Shown here piece after piece: positions 32,073-45,208 of a stretch of DNA of 64,000 nt (position 1 is the stretch's first letter; every line of letters starts with the position of its first letter). The position numbers were made by a program, and so were the translations under genes. Source of the stretch: Isoetes taiwanensis (Eukaryota > Streptophyta > Lycopodiopsida > Isoetales > Isoetaceae); contig JAJEKV010000030.1 in NCBI GenBank assembly GCA_021234155.1, positions 10,602,525 to 10,666,524 on the forward strand, written 5' to 3'. The notes beneath the pieces are model-generated. The model did no database searches. It saw nothing but the letters and a program-made list of their open reading frames with translations, and was not told the origin of the DNA.

Positions 32073-33740
32073 GCGTATGGTTGAATTGGTTAAGATGCAC
32101 CTCGATGTATATTTAAGCGAGCAAGGATTTGATGAATTGGTGAATCATAGAAATATTTATGTTTTAAGCAAGAGAATGATTGTTGTATAATAACATATTA
32201 TATCTGGATGACTGTGATACAACAAGCAATGTAAGTGCATTAAATCATTGCAAATGTATTTATAAAAACAAGTTCAAAATGTCATACTTGGCGGAATTGA
32301 AGGTGTTTTTGAGAACATATGTAATACATGACATAAGAAAAAAGAAGACATTGACTTTTAGGCAGAAAAATATACTCAAGCAATGTTAGAAAATTTTAAT
32401 ATGCAAGAATGTAATGCTTTAAGGGTACCAATATTATCATGAAGTAAAATCTCAAAAGGAGCTTATGTTCTCGAAGTAAGCAACAAAAAGAACAAGGTGC
32501 TGCGCACGGAGGGTTGCCCTCCGTGACCCGAGAGTGAAATGGCTTAAATCACACTTCAACGTCATGTTTTCGAGCATATACTGACATATACTTGGAATAT
32601 GCCACAAACCCACATGGATGAGGGTTTTCCCCTTAGGGGCAACCCAAAAAACTGGACTCAAACATATCAGTGGAATGCTATTTCCATGCCCAATTCATAA
32701 TTCATAAGGCAAGGCATTCAAATACGCTAATAACTCACAAATTGAATGTTGCAAATAGGAAAAAAGAAATTGAATGTTGTATATGTTAAAGACAGATGGA
32801 ATAACAAACATGAACACTAAAGATGTCTTTTTATGTCAAATCATTTTTATCTTATCCTTATTCAGTTATTAGTGTTAGACACCTAATAGTTGTTTGTGTG
32901 TTAATTGGGTACAATAGCAACAGAGTGAAACAATTTATATCACAACCTTGAATTCTAAGTGAGGAAATTCTTCTAAGGGAATTTGTCTCATTTTATTTGA
33001 TATTTACTTGAACAATTGTGTTAATTGGGTACAATAGCAACAGAGAAACAATTTATATCACAACCTTGAATTGTAAGTGAGGAAATTCTTCCAAGGGAAA
33101 TTTGTCTCATTTTATTTGATATTTACTTCAACAATTGTTCATTTCTTATAAATCTGGCTTGCTTGAGTTTGATTATCATGCATTCATCATCCTAAAATTG
33201 TTGGGATGGTAGTAGAGGTAGACATTTGCAAAGCATTGTAATATGTATTACAAAACATACATAGCTAAGCATCATAAGAACTTTGGATCAGATGCAGCTA
33301 ACATTTGAAGCCTCATTTTCTTCTCCAAAACTACACTTGTTCAATGTGGTTCTGCAATATCAAAGCTATTTTAATGTGTGAATGTGGCCCAAGTAGAGAA
33401 TGCAAAGCTAGAATTTTGTACAACACTATAGGGTGAAACATAATAAAGCCACTTGATTCTTCATATGAGTTGGGCCTTCAACTGTAACAGAGCTTGCCAA
33501 TATTAAAGATACATAAAACAAAAAAAGATGTTCGCCATCTTTGATTGCATATAGAAAGAATCAATCCAGCCTTAGACTAATAACTTGAATGCCTTGCAAA
33601 CTTATTACCTTACCAAAAGGTGCAATAGAATATTTAAATTGAAGCAACCTTCTACCTGTAGGTCTTGCTAATCATTTGTCCTTCTGGAATTAGAGGCAAA
33701 GCAATGCTCTGCAGACAGACCCACCCGTGCTGCAAAGGCT
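32073..33740. other. Repeat-bearing intergenic DNA
   Basis: No supported gene. It contains a perfect 9-bp-stem hairpin CACGGAGGG-TTG-CCCTCCGTG (32505-32525), a segment at 32575-32655 shared with 36465-36540 (CCCCTTAGGGGCAACCCAAA), and a tandem duplication of about 118 bp at 32897-33140 (GTTAATTGGGTACAATAGCA twice). Confidence 0.6.
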
Positions 33741-35970
33741 TACTGTAAAAAGTAAAAAATGTTCTCTTCTACTTTTGCACCACTCACCTGGTCAAGGATC
33801 AAGGCTTCAGAGATGCACTTTGAAATGATTGATACAATTGGATGGGCCAGTTCACGCTCATCTTCTTCCCTTGCAATCTTAGCACTGTTCAAGCCAAACA
33901 GATCAAATCATTAATGAAGCTACCATAGATACCACAGAATTAATACATATGAGAGAGCACACTTATCAGTCAAAGCATCATGTTATTGTACCTTCTCTTT
34001 TCTTCTCTTTCAATGCTGTGAAAGTCTGCTAACATTTCTCTATCATCAAAATCTTCATCAGCATACTTTGATGGATTATACCTGCCAAACAGATAACATA
34101 AGCAAAAGGGAAGAAACTAGTTCAAGCCTAAATTGGATTGGGAAAAAGTATCTTACCCAAACATTCGCCTAATAGCTGATTGGTAATCAGCTGGACTATC
34201 ATCATCATCTTTAAATGAATCTTCTGAATATGTGTCCCAGTCTGCACGTCGTTTCTGGGGATTTACATTCCCCAGATTAGATTTTGTAGCAGCAAATCTT
34301 CCTGAATCATTTGGCCTAGGAATAGGCTTCACCCCTACAGCAGGTTTCTTTTGTCCAGGGGCACTAATATTTCCTTTAAGATTTGAAACTGGTCTTCCCT
34401 GAGCTACAGCCGAAGACTTACCCTGGATTGCTGACTGCTTTGCTTCTATTCTCTACAATGCAATATAGCTAATAAACTTAATTATTATTGCACAGATATA
34501 AAATTATATATTGAACTCAATACCTGCTTTATTAATGCATCATATGGCATCTGCCTCCTTTGATCTCCACTTGCAGTTATTTTACCTTGATTGGACTTCT
34601 CAATAATCTTATGGCTATCAACATTTTTACGGTTCTCATGCATGGGTCTTTGTCCACTGACGTCTATCTTAGAAGACTTGGGCATTTGATGGCTTCCAGA
34701 AGGCCGACTGGAAGATGTTTCAAGGAACCGCTTTTCAGTCTTTGAATTTTTGGGCATGTTTTGAGGGTGTCCTTTAGCAGATTTCATTGATGATGGTGCA
34801 GGATTAGAGCCATTTCTATTCGCTTCTTTGGAAGAGAAACTTCCTCTGTTACTTCCTTGCGATTGTGGTACCGATGCTTTCTTAGGAACTGGTTGAGCCG
34901 GTTTTTTATCTAGGAAAAAGTGAAACAGTTGCTATGCTTTAGTTTCTTTAAATTGTAGTACTTAATAACGAACTAGAGCTCACCATGTTTTTGAGATTGC
35001 TTCTTTACATCCGTAGTAGGCTCTTCATCTGAAAATAGACTTTAAGTTTCACCTGTAGAATGCCATATATAGTCACAAGAAATCTCCTGATAATCTGTAT
35101 CATATAAGGATTTGAAGTAACGGATGTATGCATTATTTTCTTACAGGGTCGGCAGGCCTTGAAATCTTTGTTGGGATATTCCCACTGGATTTTCCACCAG
35201 TAGTAGACTTTGATGTTCCTGCACCAGCTGTATTTGTGGTTCTATGCTGAAAATTACATAAGCATTTGGTAAAACAACAAGGAAACATATACATCAATCA
35301 GCTAGATTACCTCTTTCTGCTGTCTGGCCAATCTTGCATTTATTATGCGAGCTTCTTCCACGCACGATATTCCTCTATGATTCTTTTAGCCACAACAGGT
35401 TCGGATGGTCCAAAGAATGAACCAAAGCTGCGGCGACATTCCCATAAGGATGATTAGGCGACACATAAAGAAGTCCACCAAATCCTGCGCTTGGCGTGCA
35501 ACCTTATTTCACTTAGAGACCTAAAATAACATGTATCTAATTCTCCACGACACAAAATGCAATCATGCATACTAAAATGTGGCATCATCATCATACCGGA
35601 AGAAAGAAAAAAACGAGGAAGAAATGAAGCCAATAGAGAGTTTATTCATAGCGAGAATCCCCAAAACCAAAACTAAATATGAAAGTTGGTAACATCTGGC
35701 GATCATATGGTAGACTCTTTTTATCATTTGAGGTTGATGTTGGGTGATGAGGCGCATTGTTGCCGATCTTCCCCTTACTCCTGTCCATTAAATCTAACTC
35801 TCTAATGCCATTGTTTAATCCACTCTTGCCTATTTTTTCGCGTTCTAGCTCCTTGAGCTTCTCCCTTCTATTTGAGATACAATTTCTGTCTTGGCTAACA
35901 TCTTTGTCCGATGGTCTAATTTGCCTTTGGGACGATTCTTTGAGGTTGAGAATGCCCGCCTTTTTCATCT
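33741..35970 (-). CDS. SPT2-like chromatin protein (histone chaperone family), possibly frameshifted
   Basis: SPT2 proteins bind H3-H4 and act in transcription-coupled nucleosome handling. Exon candidates on the minus strand: 35970-~35690, 35427-35311, 35246-35145, 35028-34984, 34909-34524, 34452-34157, 34081-33992, 33884-33788. Key pieces: FGSFFGPSEPVVAKRIIEE (plant SPT2 N-terminal motif), a Lys/Ser/Pro-rich middle, and the C-terminal SPT2 domain (IRRMFGYNPSKYADEDFDD, then FHSIEREEKR and AKIAREEDEREL). Phases agree for the last five exons. In the second exon the frame must shift by one base near 35360 to reach ARIINARLARQQKE, and the phase between 35145 and 35028 also disagrees. The usual basic C-terminal end is replaced by AHPIVSIISK...LILDQ. 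It is either a recent pseudogene or a gene whose exon borders I have misplaced. Confidence 0.65.
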
Positions 35971-35974
35971 TCAA

Positions 35975-36734
35975 GCAAATATGAGTAATCCACTGTTATT
36001 CGCGTAAATATTCACGAGAAATATTGATCCCGAGTTAGCAAGGCGGTCTTAAGAAAACCCATAAAGGCCTTCATGAATCTCCTTACCGCTTTGTCCTCTC
36101 TCAACTTGTCTCTCTCGTCTCACCACATATCTAAGATTCGTTTAAAAGGCAGATCGAGCTTCCCTTTGCAAAAAACCAAGTGCCCAACAAAACTTTGAGC
36201 GCAATTCAGTTCAAGGGAGTCGATTGAAGAGGTTACTTTCCAATCCTTGTGAATGGCACCGACATGCCGAAACAGAGAGCGCAAATCCCCCATGCTAAGA
36301 AGAAGAAGATAGGTACTGCGGGATCTCCTATAGAATGGATGCCGGTTTGCCGGTTTGAACACATCACGGCGAAATTTGGACCCGCGAGCAGATCGCGACC
36401 TAACATTTACGAGAAAAAGAGCCGGTTTTTAGCGATCACCCGGCATATCTTTTTGGGCATATCTTGCGACATATACCTGGATATGCCCACATACCCACAT
36501 AAACGAGGGTTTGCCCCCCTAGGGGCAACCCAAAAAAGAAAGAACGGCAATTGTATCATATATCTAATTGATTAGAAGCCTTTTTATGTTGCTAACAATA
36601 CTAGCCTGATATTTCCTTCATTGTTAATGTGTTGAGTAGATATAACAGAAATCCATACAAAGATCATTAGTTGGCAACAAAGGAAGGTACTCAATTATTT
36701 AAGGGTTGTTCTGCAAATTTAGAATTGAAAGCCT
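35975..36734. other. 5' flank of the SPT2-like gene with a dispersed repeat
   Basis: No supported gene. The stretch 36465-36540 (GAGGGTTTGCCCCCCTAGGG then GCAACCCAAAAAA) matches 32575-32655. The first exon of the SPT2-like gene may begin in this flank. Confidence 0.4.
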
Positions 36735-37130
36735 ATTCTGGGAAAGGACTCGCAAAAGACACAAAACCGGCCGAATGTGTTGCCTGGAAAACCGAAGGAG
36801 ATGAGTTGATGGCGAACACAAAATATAGCATGACCCCAAATGACGGCAGAAGCCTGCAAGCAACACAAAAAACCCCTAAAAACACCCGTGAATGGTTAGG
36901 GAAAAGCAAACTCATGCCCCCACCGGTCCGAAAGAGGAAATAGCCTTATATAGGAGCTCGTCCCTTCCCAGAATGGCGATCCGATGGCTCGGATCGATGC
37001 TATTCTGGGAAAGGACTCGCAAAAGACACAAAACCGGCCGACTACCAGAGAACTTCCTCAATTATAAGCCGATGGCGTAAAAACTGCAAGCAACACAAAG
37101 AACTCGAAAAAACACCCGTGAATGGTTAGA
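36735..37130 (+). repeat. Two direct-repeat pairs, ~265 bp apart
   Basis: TATTCTGGGAAAGGACTCGC then AAAAGACACAAAACCGGCCG occurs at 36735 and 37000. AAAACACCCGTGAATGGTTA occurs at about 36878 and 37113. The open frames across are not protein-like. Confidence 0.75.
36923..37004 (+). repeat. 82-bp repeat with TATA box and hairpin, copy 1
   Basis: CCGGTCCGAAAGAGGAAATA, then CTTATATAGGAGCTCGTCCC, then CGATCCGATGGCTCGGATCG (perfect 8-bp-arm hairpin). Copy 2 at 44779-44860 differs by about one base. The TATATAG looks like a TATA box. Confidence 0.85.
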
Positions 37131-37158
37131 GAAAATCCAACATGTAGCAGAAAAAGAG

Positions 37159-37500
37159 AGCATCACCCAATAGGGTGGAGAACGGCATCACCCAACGGGT
37201 GGAAAACAATTACGTAGAAAGAAATATGCGTCACCCTCGAGGTGGAAATAAACAGCATCACCCGCAGGTGGAGATAGCATCACCCAACGGGTGGAAAAAT
37301 AAACAGCATCACCCGCAGGTGGAGATAGCAGCACCCCTATGGTGGAAAAAAGCGTCACCCAACGGGTGGATAACAATCATGTAAAAAGAAATATACTTTG
37401 CAAAATAATGCTAGACAAGGTTATTTACAACATCATTAACCATGATAAAGAGAAATGAGCGTCACCATCACGGTGGAAGTAAACAGCACCACCCAACAAA
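37159..37500. repeat. Array of CACCC-loop-GGGTG hairpin units
   Basis: About ten units of the form AGCATCACCC-loop-GGGTGGAAA in 37159-37380, with loops AATA, AAC, TCGA, GCA, AAC, GCA, CTAT, AAC, and weaker units at about 37458-37497 (ATCAC loop and a half unit). Unit spacing is about 22-46 bp, often with AATAAAC linkers. Each is a short perfect or near-perfect stem. It is not CRISPR: spacers are neither uniform nor unique, and the genome is eukaryotic. The same unit occurs twice at 8392-8436. Confidence 0.85.
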
Positions 37501-37596
37501 AAACGGTCCATAAAAAAACGCGACATCGAGAGAAAGATAAGCATCAATGTAAAACTATAAAAAAGAACGTCAAGAACACGAAACAAACTAAAAATG

Positions 37597-37965
37597 GCCA
37601 TTAGAATGTGCCCAATATAACACCTTGTGTACAACAACGTAAGACACGCCACATCTAGATAAAGAGAAGCATAAAAAGGAAAAAATGATCCAATAGAAAC
37701 CCATGTTGCAAAATCTCAATGTGGTGCCAAACGCAATATGCAGCATATCCAGATAAAGTTAAATAGTAACACTATGCACCAGATTAGAATGTGCCCAATA
37801 TAACACCTTGTGGGCAATAACGTAGGACACCCCACATCTAGATAAAGAGAAGCATAAAAATAAAAGATAATCCAATAGAAACCCATGTCGGAAAATCTCA
37901 ATGCGATTACTTAAGCGCAATATCGACCTATCCCGATAAAGCCAAATAGCAAATAGGCCAGTGAT
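37597..37965 (+). repeat. Tandem ~190-bp repeat
   Basis: GAATGTGCCCAATATAACAC...GAAACCCATGT...CTCAATG begins at about 37604 and again at about 37792. Related starts lie at 38091 and 39294 within the larger duplication. Confidence 0.8.
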
Positions 37966-40225
37966 ATATAATGATCATACCAAATAGAAAAAGATCCACT
38001 ACAAGTGCAAAACCCTCAATAGACAGCTAGAAATGGATTACTCGAGAGAACTAGAATCACGCAGAACCAGCACCATGCACAAAATGAGAATGTGCCCAAT
38101 ATAACACCTTGTGTACAATGTTCAACGTAAGATACTCCCTATCAAGACAAAGAGAAGCATAAAAAGGAAGATGATCCAAGTGTGGTGATGTCAGAAGACA
38201 AAGAATACCATATGCCTAAAGCCATAAATAAGGGCCCCAATAGGAAACATACCCTGGCAAACGAGGGACGAGATGGAGGAAGAGGATGGAGGCATGTTAG
38301 CACCAGTCAAAAGGAAGGTCAAGAAGGAAATTGAGACGAAAGTTAATTCGGATCACAATGAAAAACGAAAATGAGGCATAAGTAGTCAAAAGTGAGGTTA
38401 TGGCGAAGGAAAAGGAAGAGATGGAGGTCAAAATGCCAAGGTGGGGCGAGGTAAAGTCACAAATTAGTAAGAAAGCGAGTGCCATACATATGGTCTGCTA
38501 TGAGAAAGCAAAGGAAGTAATGATAAATGGACCAAAAACACAATGACGTCGTGAAGTGACATATATTAGTAGTAAAGCTAGCCATGGGAGCTACGAAAAA
38601 ACTGAGGTGTTAGATGGAGTGGGCCCAGTCTGTCAATGGCACTATGTCTCATGAATGAGGTCGAATCAAGTGCATGGTTAAGAGGCCTATGTGGAAATAG
38701 ACAGGTGAACAAAACGATAGAAAGCAAGGTTGAGGTTAGGGGCAACAGCGTGGAAAATGAACTCAAACTAACGGAGATCGAACCGTGGTAGAAGGATATG
38801 GATGGACAGAAAGCAAGCAATGGGCCAAGTCAAAAGCAAAAAGTGCAAGATCAAGATCATATCAAATGTCAGGGCTAATAGAAGACAACCCCTATCGAAA
38901 AAACAATATCATGAATGACCCAGGTGGCATACTATGCGCAAACCCTATAAAACTGAAAAATACAGATAGAGGAACTAAGCCCCAACGCCATAAATTGAGG
39001 GCGCAGAGACTAAAGATCCATAGAAATAAAAGATAATCCAATAGAAACCCATGTCGGGTGCATAAAAATAAAAGATAATCCAATAGAAACCCATGTCGGA
39101 AAATCTCAATGCAGTGCCAAACGCAATATGCAGCCTATCCCGATAAAGCCAAATAGCAAATAGGCCAGTGATATATAATGATCATACCAAATAGAAAAAG
39201 ATCCACTACAAGTGCAAAACCCTCAATAGACAGCTAGAAATGGATTACTCGAGAGAACTAGAATCACGCAGAACCAGCACCATGCACAAAATGAGAATGT
39301 GCCCAATATAACACCTTGTGTACAATGTTCAACGTAAGATACTCCCTATCAAGACAAAGAGAAGCATAAAAAGGAAGATGATCCAAGTGTGGTGATGTCA
39401 GAAGACAAAGAATACCATATGCCTAAAGCCATAAATAAGGGCCCCAATAGGAAACATACCCTGGCAAACGAGGGACGAGATGGAGGAAGAGGATGGAGGC
39501 ATGTTAGCACCAGTCAAAAGGAAGGTCAAGAAGGAAATTGAGACGAAAGTTAATTCGGATCACAATGAAAAACGAAAATGAGGCATAAGTAGTCAAAAGT
39601 GAGGTTATGGCGAAGGAAAAGGAAGAGATGGAGGTCAAAATGCCAAGGTGGGGCGAGGTAAAGTCACAAATTAGTAAGAAAGCGAGTGCCATACATATGG
39701 TCTGCTATGAGAAAGCAAAGGAAGTAATGATAAATGGACCAAAAACACAATGACGTCGTGAAGTGACATATATTAGTAGTAAAGCTAGCCATGGGAGCTA
39801 CGAAAAAACTGAGGTGTTAGATGGAGTGGGCCCAGTCTGTCAATGGCACTATGTCTCATGAATGAGGTCGAATCAAGTGCATGGTTAAGAGGCCTATGTG
39901 GAAATAGACAGGTGAACAAAACGATAGAAAGCAAGGTTGAGGTTAGGGGCAACAAATAAGTGGAAAATGAACTCAAACTAACGGAGATCGAACCGTGGTA
40001 GAAGGATATGGATGGACAGAAAGCAAGCAATGGGCCAAGTCAAAAGCAAAAAGTGCAAGATCAAGATCATATCAAATGTCAGGGCTAATAGAAGACAACC
40101 CCTATCGAAAAAACAATATCATGAATGACCCAGGTGGCATACTATGCGCAAACCCTATAAAACTGAAAAATACAGATAGAGGAACTAAGCCCCAACGCCA
40201 TAAATTGAGGGCGCAGAGAATTGAA
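37853..40225 (+). repeat. ~1.2-kb tandem duplication (offset 1,207 bp)
   Basis: 37853-39015 and 39060-40225 are nearly identical. A 3-bp difference (AACAGCGTGG against AACAAATAAGTGG) lies at about 38750/39955. The high identity implies a recent event. Open frames are present in both copies (for example 38297-38485 and 39504-39692, minus), but their translations lack any family motif and reflect purine-rich composition. Confidence 0.9.
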
Positions 40226-43200
40226 AACATCCATAGAACAGGAATGCAAGTCGTTAACCATATTCACCCCTTTATGTTTTAAATAAAATACACAGGCAGA
40301 AAAGCATCCCATGAAAAACATGCCAATTATTAATCCGTAACCATACTCAAATGAGTTAATGCCAGGTGTGGGAACAAGGGTGGAGAGAGCAATGGGAGAA
40401 CAAGGCAAAATCGATATCAATGTCAAAATCACAAGCAGGTTAGAACTTGGGGTTCAGAAGGAAGAGAGGTGCTAGATCAAAGAAAATTTACGTGGAAAGC
40501 AAAGGCACTATGGACCGAAGTTATGGTTAAGGGTAGGATATAATTCCAACAAAACAATATACGAACGTGAGCAGAAGGGTTGGAAGATTGCCCGTAAAGA
40601 CAACACAACCTTAAAGACAATGGCCCCATGAATGACGAGACGTCTAGCAAAAGAGGGGACATGAAGGAACATAGCAAAAATATAAAATCCCAATAAGAAG
40701 CTATATACCAGGTGTGAATAAGTGCAGAGATAAGAGACCAACAATATCCTAAATGCAATTTTCACCAGGAAACACAATGCCAATGTAACCTTGAATTCCA
40801 GTTGCAAGATGTCAAATGCCGAAGATGCCGACTAAAAATTGTGCCCTAAGCCAGAGAATAAAACAAAGTATACCAATGTCAGAAGTCCAGCAGTCTAACA
40901 AGCACTAGACAAGAGGACAGAAGGGAAAACAAGCAACCATGGGGCACGAGCACATCACGTAGGATCGCGGGTGCTGCTCCTACCCGAAAGACCGCGGATA
41001 TAGGTAAAAGAGACCCAAGTCGATAGAATGGTAAGATGGTGATGCTTGAAGGGAGGAGGTCAAAATGTGAAAACCAAGTCAACGGTAAAAGTTACGGCCA
41101 AGGATATCGAGGAGATGGAGGTTGAGAGTGTCAAGGGTCGGGAAGGAGTAACGAGGTGAGTCCAATAACCAAGTGATGAAATGGGTAATGGGAACACAAC
41201 AACTACATATTGCCATGTGGAAAATTATAGCATGCCAAATCTAGATACAAAATAAGGCAACTCGTGATAAACATTAAAAAAACTTACTCTGGCCAAATAA
41301 ATGGGCAGATCTAAAGATGACAAATCCATGACATAAGATATCAAGAGGTCAAGAGTACCAGGACAACAAAAGAAACGCTTTAAAACCAAGTATGAAGCAA
41401 AATGTCCAACCAAAGGGTAGCAAAACAGAACAAGAACTCACACCAAAATGTAAACGGACACTAGACAAATCCGCTTGCAGATCGCAATGCAAAAAATGAC
41501 AACCCAATACATGCATATAGGGAAAAGTGGTGTAGAAACAAATTTGAGATAGAGGCAATGACCGTAAACCAATAGAAAATATGTAAAAGAAGTAATGCAA
41601 TGCAATATGTGAAAAAGCCAAATATAGATTCCGAAGAATAGAATAGAATAGAATAGAATAGAAGAGAAGAGAAGCACTATGAGACCCAGAATAGAGGAAA
41701 CAAAGAACTAGGGGAGCAAAGAACGAAGACAATAGTCGATGAAGCTCATCAAAGGAAAAGAAGACATGCTCCCCCCTGATACACAAAGCTCAATGTCCAT
41801 AAGGTCCACCATACATGTCCCCAAAGATACAACTCAAAGTTGCAACATACAACCTATGTCAATAGCATCAAAAAATCGTAACTACGGAAGAACATTACGG
41901 AGAAATCACCTAAATGACATAATGAACCCACAACGCATTATAACGGCGACCAAATGTATCCCGAACAACTTTAGCACAAAAGAGCTAAAAAAGTCCCTGT
42001 CCCAAATGAAATCAACAAATAATAAATTACCTTATGCGCCCTTCAAGGTTCCCTAAGAACATAAAAAATCCCCACATATAAAGTGTTCTGGTTCCCGAGA
42101 CAAATGGGATAAGGAAAAATTGGCACCTAATCCAATTGCATGACAAATCCCCTTAAACAATGGTCTAGAATAAACTGTTAGCTAAGGAAATGGTATAAAA
42201 ATAGTGCCCAAGCCCTAGTGCAAGAACATAACCGTCCGTCGAAGATATGCAGACAAGCTTAGAACAAGATTTTGCAATCATTAAACAAGACGAGCCTCAA
42301 ATAAAGATGTGGGCTGACAAATCCAATACAAATACAAACCCCTGAAATTGAAACACACTAACAACAAAATCTCTGTTACCAAAATCGCGAAAACGATGTT
42401 CTAAAAAATGTCCTGGCATGATAAATTTACAAATAACAATTGTAGGCAAACCAGGGTTAGAACAGATGAATGTCTGACAATAAATGAGGCCGCAAAATCC
42501 CAAAAAAATATCAAGTGGCCATCAAATCCAAAAAATGATGTGGGAATTATACGTTTCCGAAATGCAATTCAAAACAACTAGAAACCGATGAGAGCTACCC
42601 ATTAGTAAGGAAAACAGGAGCAGAGGGCAGTCAGTGAAGTATCAAACATGAACCACTATTAGCAAATGATGCAAGAATAAATGAGTATTCTAGGAGGTGA
42701 GTGAATGACGCATAATAATAGAAAAACTAAGTATGAATAGGTGGAGGTGGAGCAGCCGAATCCAACAACACTTCAGGAATTATAAATCCACGAAGACTTA
42801 GGTGTCCCCTAATAGTGAATTACGAATAGCAGATAGCATAGGAAGGCCAATGTATATTGTCAAACATGAATGTGGGTTATTAGTAGATGAGTAGGGAAGT
42901 GCTAATGGCCAAGCAAGCCAATCTCAATAAGTGAAGTCCCATGGATTGCGAGTGGCTAAGCAAGTTGATTCCAAACAACGCAGTGATTAACATAGTTACA
43001 ATACGAGTGCAATTCATATCTATGAGACCTGCGGCACAAGAAGGCCATTTACATTACCCAACAAGGGGCAGTATTGGCAAATAGGTAAGAGGCCAGTAAG
43101 CAAAGTACAAGGGATTTGTTAGAAAGAATTGGTAAGCAAAGGACAAGCAATGTGTTAGAAGTAATGGTCATCCAGCAGTAGAAAAGAAGAGTGTGGGAGG

Positions 43201-44778
43201 ACATGGCATGTTATGCACAAAGTTGTGGGAAATTATTACCAGTACACCCTATGATGGCAAAGGAGGAGCCTGTTAGTATGAGTCAAAAACTTGACCATCA
43301 ATATAGGGGGCGACAACTAACGACCACAGCAACTATAGATCAATAGGAAAATACTAACAAGTGGAACCTACGGAGTGGAAACAACGGACCAAATAGAAAA
43401 CCTGACAGGATCAAGGCTCAAAGGACTAGGTTAGGAAAAAAAAGGCAGGTTAGGAAAAAAAGGCAGGGTTAACGACCGCAGCGGAGCGGAGGGCAGGGAG
43501 AAAGAAGGGTTGAAGAAGAAAAAATAAATGAGCCAAGAATGTGGTACGTCAATAGTGGCTTAGCTAATTAAAGACAACCAATAGAAAAAGCAAAGCGAAG
43601 GAACGATCAGAAGCAGATGCTCGATTGGCAGCCGCCCGCTCCCCAAGCAGCCGCCTCAAGGACGCAGGCCAAATTCGGCCTGCAAATGCATGGTCCAGCC
43701 AGATTCATGCAGGTGCAACCTCCGCTGCAAGATGAGTTTCGCCAGATGCAACCTCGGACACAGAAAAGCCTGCAAAAATAAAGGTGATTCATGCAAAAGC
43801 ACACATCTGCAACCGAAACTAGCTGAAAACGCGGCCTGTCTGAGCAGGAAGCAGGATCGAGTCCGTCTTTAGGGGATCCCCGCAGGAGGAAAACATAATC
43901 TGTAAAACATTACTGTGAGAAACATCTAAGATGCAAACGAAAAGTATTTAAGCTTTGTTGTCATCGATCCATGGCAGATAAGAGCTATGAAGAAACCCGA
44001 CCCGCAGTTGAATTATGCTGAGATATAGGTGAATTAGGCTCCTGCAAAGAAAAACCACGAAAAACCAAATCGGGGAGAAAGCATGGCCGGACAAAACCCC
44101 AGCAATAAAACCAATCCATCTTGAGTTCTGCATGCCCTTTTAGAGAGACCTGAATGACAACCAGCAAAGAAAAAGTAAGGCATTCGAAGCAGAGCACAGA
44201 AAGTTCTCAGGCGGAGTGCCATAGCTGACGATTCGCACTGAGAATGTGATGCAGTACCTGCAAGCACCAATGGGCCGATCTAATAAAGTCTGAATCTAAA
44301 TCTAAAATCGAAATCTAGCAACAGAATAATGCATGCATGTAATAATGCAAGAATCGAAATAGAAGAACAGGTAAAAGCATGAATCCAATCCAATAACCGA
44401 GGTATCTGATGTTCCTATAGTCTCCTCCTGTAATATGAAGGTAAAATATCAAGGACATGCAAGAAGAACAGATAAAAACATGAATCCAAATCCAATAAGA
44501 GGTATCGGATGCTCATGTAGTCTCCTCCTATCATATGAAGTTAAAATATGAAGGACCTGTCCCAATCTGATGCTACCATGAATATGAGCTTTTATCTGCG
44601 ACAAAAAACAGGTAAAAGCTAGCAAGAAAAGTATCGTTAGGAGCGGGAAAGAGACTGTATCAGGAAAAAGGCTACAGGAACGGTTTGGAAAGAAAGGAGA
44701 GAAGCAAGAAAGGTTAGTAAAGGAAGGGAGGGAAGCAACGAGAATAGAAGAAGAGCTGCTGTGAGAAGACGCCGATGA
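40226..44778. other. Purine-rich (A/G-rich) domain without convincing genes
   Basis: The plus strand is strikingly A/G-rich and T-poor, continuing the base bias of the 37-40 kb repeats. A (GAATA)n run lies at 41636-41665 and a ~100-bp tandem pair (AAAACATGAATCCAAATCCA / AAAGCATGAATCCAATCCAA) at 44360-44570. Minus-strand open frames are low-complexity hydrophobic shadows of the bias. It may be the interior of a large non-coding retroelement bounded by the 82-bp repeats. Confidence 0.5.
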
Positions 44779-44860
44779 CCGGTCCGAAAGAGAAAATAGC
44801 CTTATATAGGAGCTCGTCCCTTCCCAGAATGGCGATCCGATGGCTCGGATCGATGCTATT
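44779..44860 (+). repeat. 82-bp repeat with TATA box and hairpin, copy 2
   Basis: Same as 36923-37004, in the same orientation 7.86 kb away. Similarity stops sharply at both edges. Confidence 0.85.
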
Positions 44861-45208
44861 TTGATGCTAACTGGTGTGGTGATTTAGATGAGAGGCAATC
44901 AACATCAAGTTATACAGTTATGTTAGAATGTGCACCATTAAGTTAAAGAAGCAAGAAACAATCATCTATGACACTATCAACTGCCAAGTCCCTGAATATG
45001 CTATAATCACCTTGGTACCCAAGGAAGTTATTTGGGCAAGAAGGTTTTTGAACGAGTTAGAAATAGATTGAATTGAATATGTAGCGAGGGGTTCCAGGGG
45101 GATTTGATATGGATGTAAAAATAACAATTTCTGAAACCATAGACCATATATCCCTAAAAATTGTTGAATGGTTTGTTATAAAAAACATGTAGATTCAAGA
45201 TAAAAAAG

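Noticed and set aside
31452-32190. Long Phe/Pro/Ser-rich open frames
   Set aside because: They are read through a polypyrimidine tract in several frames at once, so they reflect composition and not a protein.
37159-37500. CRISPR-like array
   Set aside because: Spacers are not uniform or unique, each unit is its own hairpin, and the DNA is plant nuclear.
38297-41786. Hydrophobic minus-strand open frames in the purine-rich domain
   Set aside because: Their hydrophobicity follows from the T/C bias of that strand, and no family motif or splice structure is seen.
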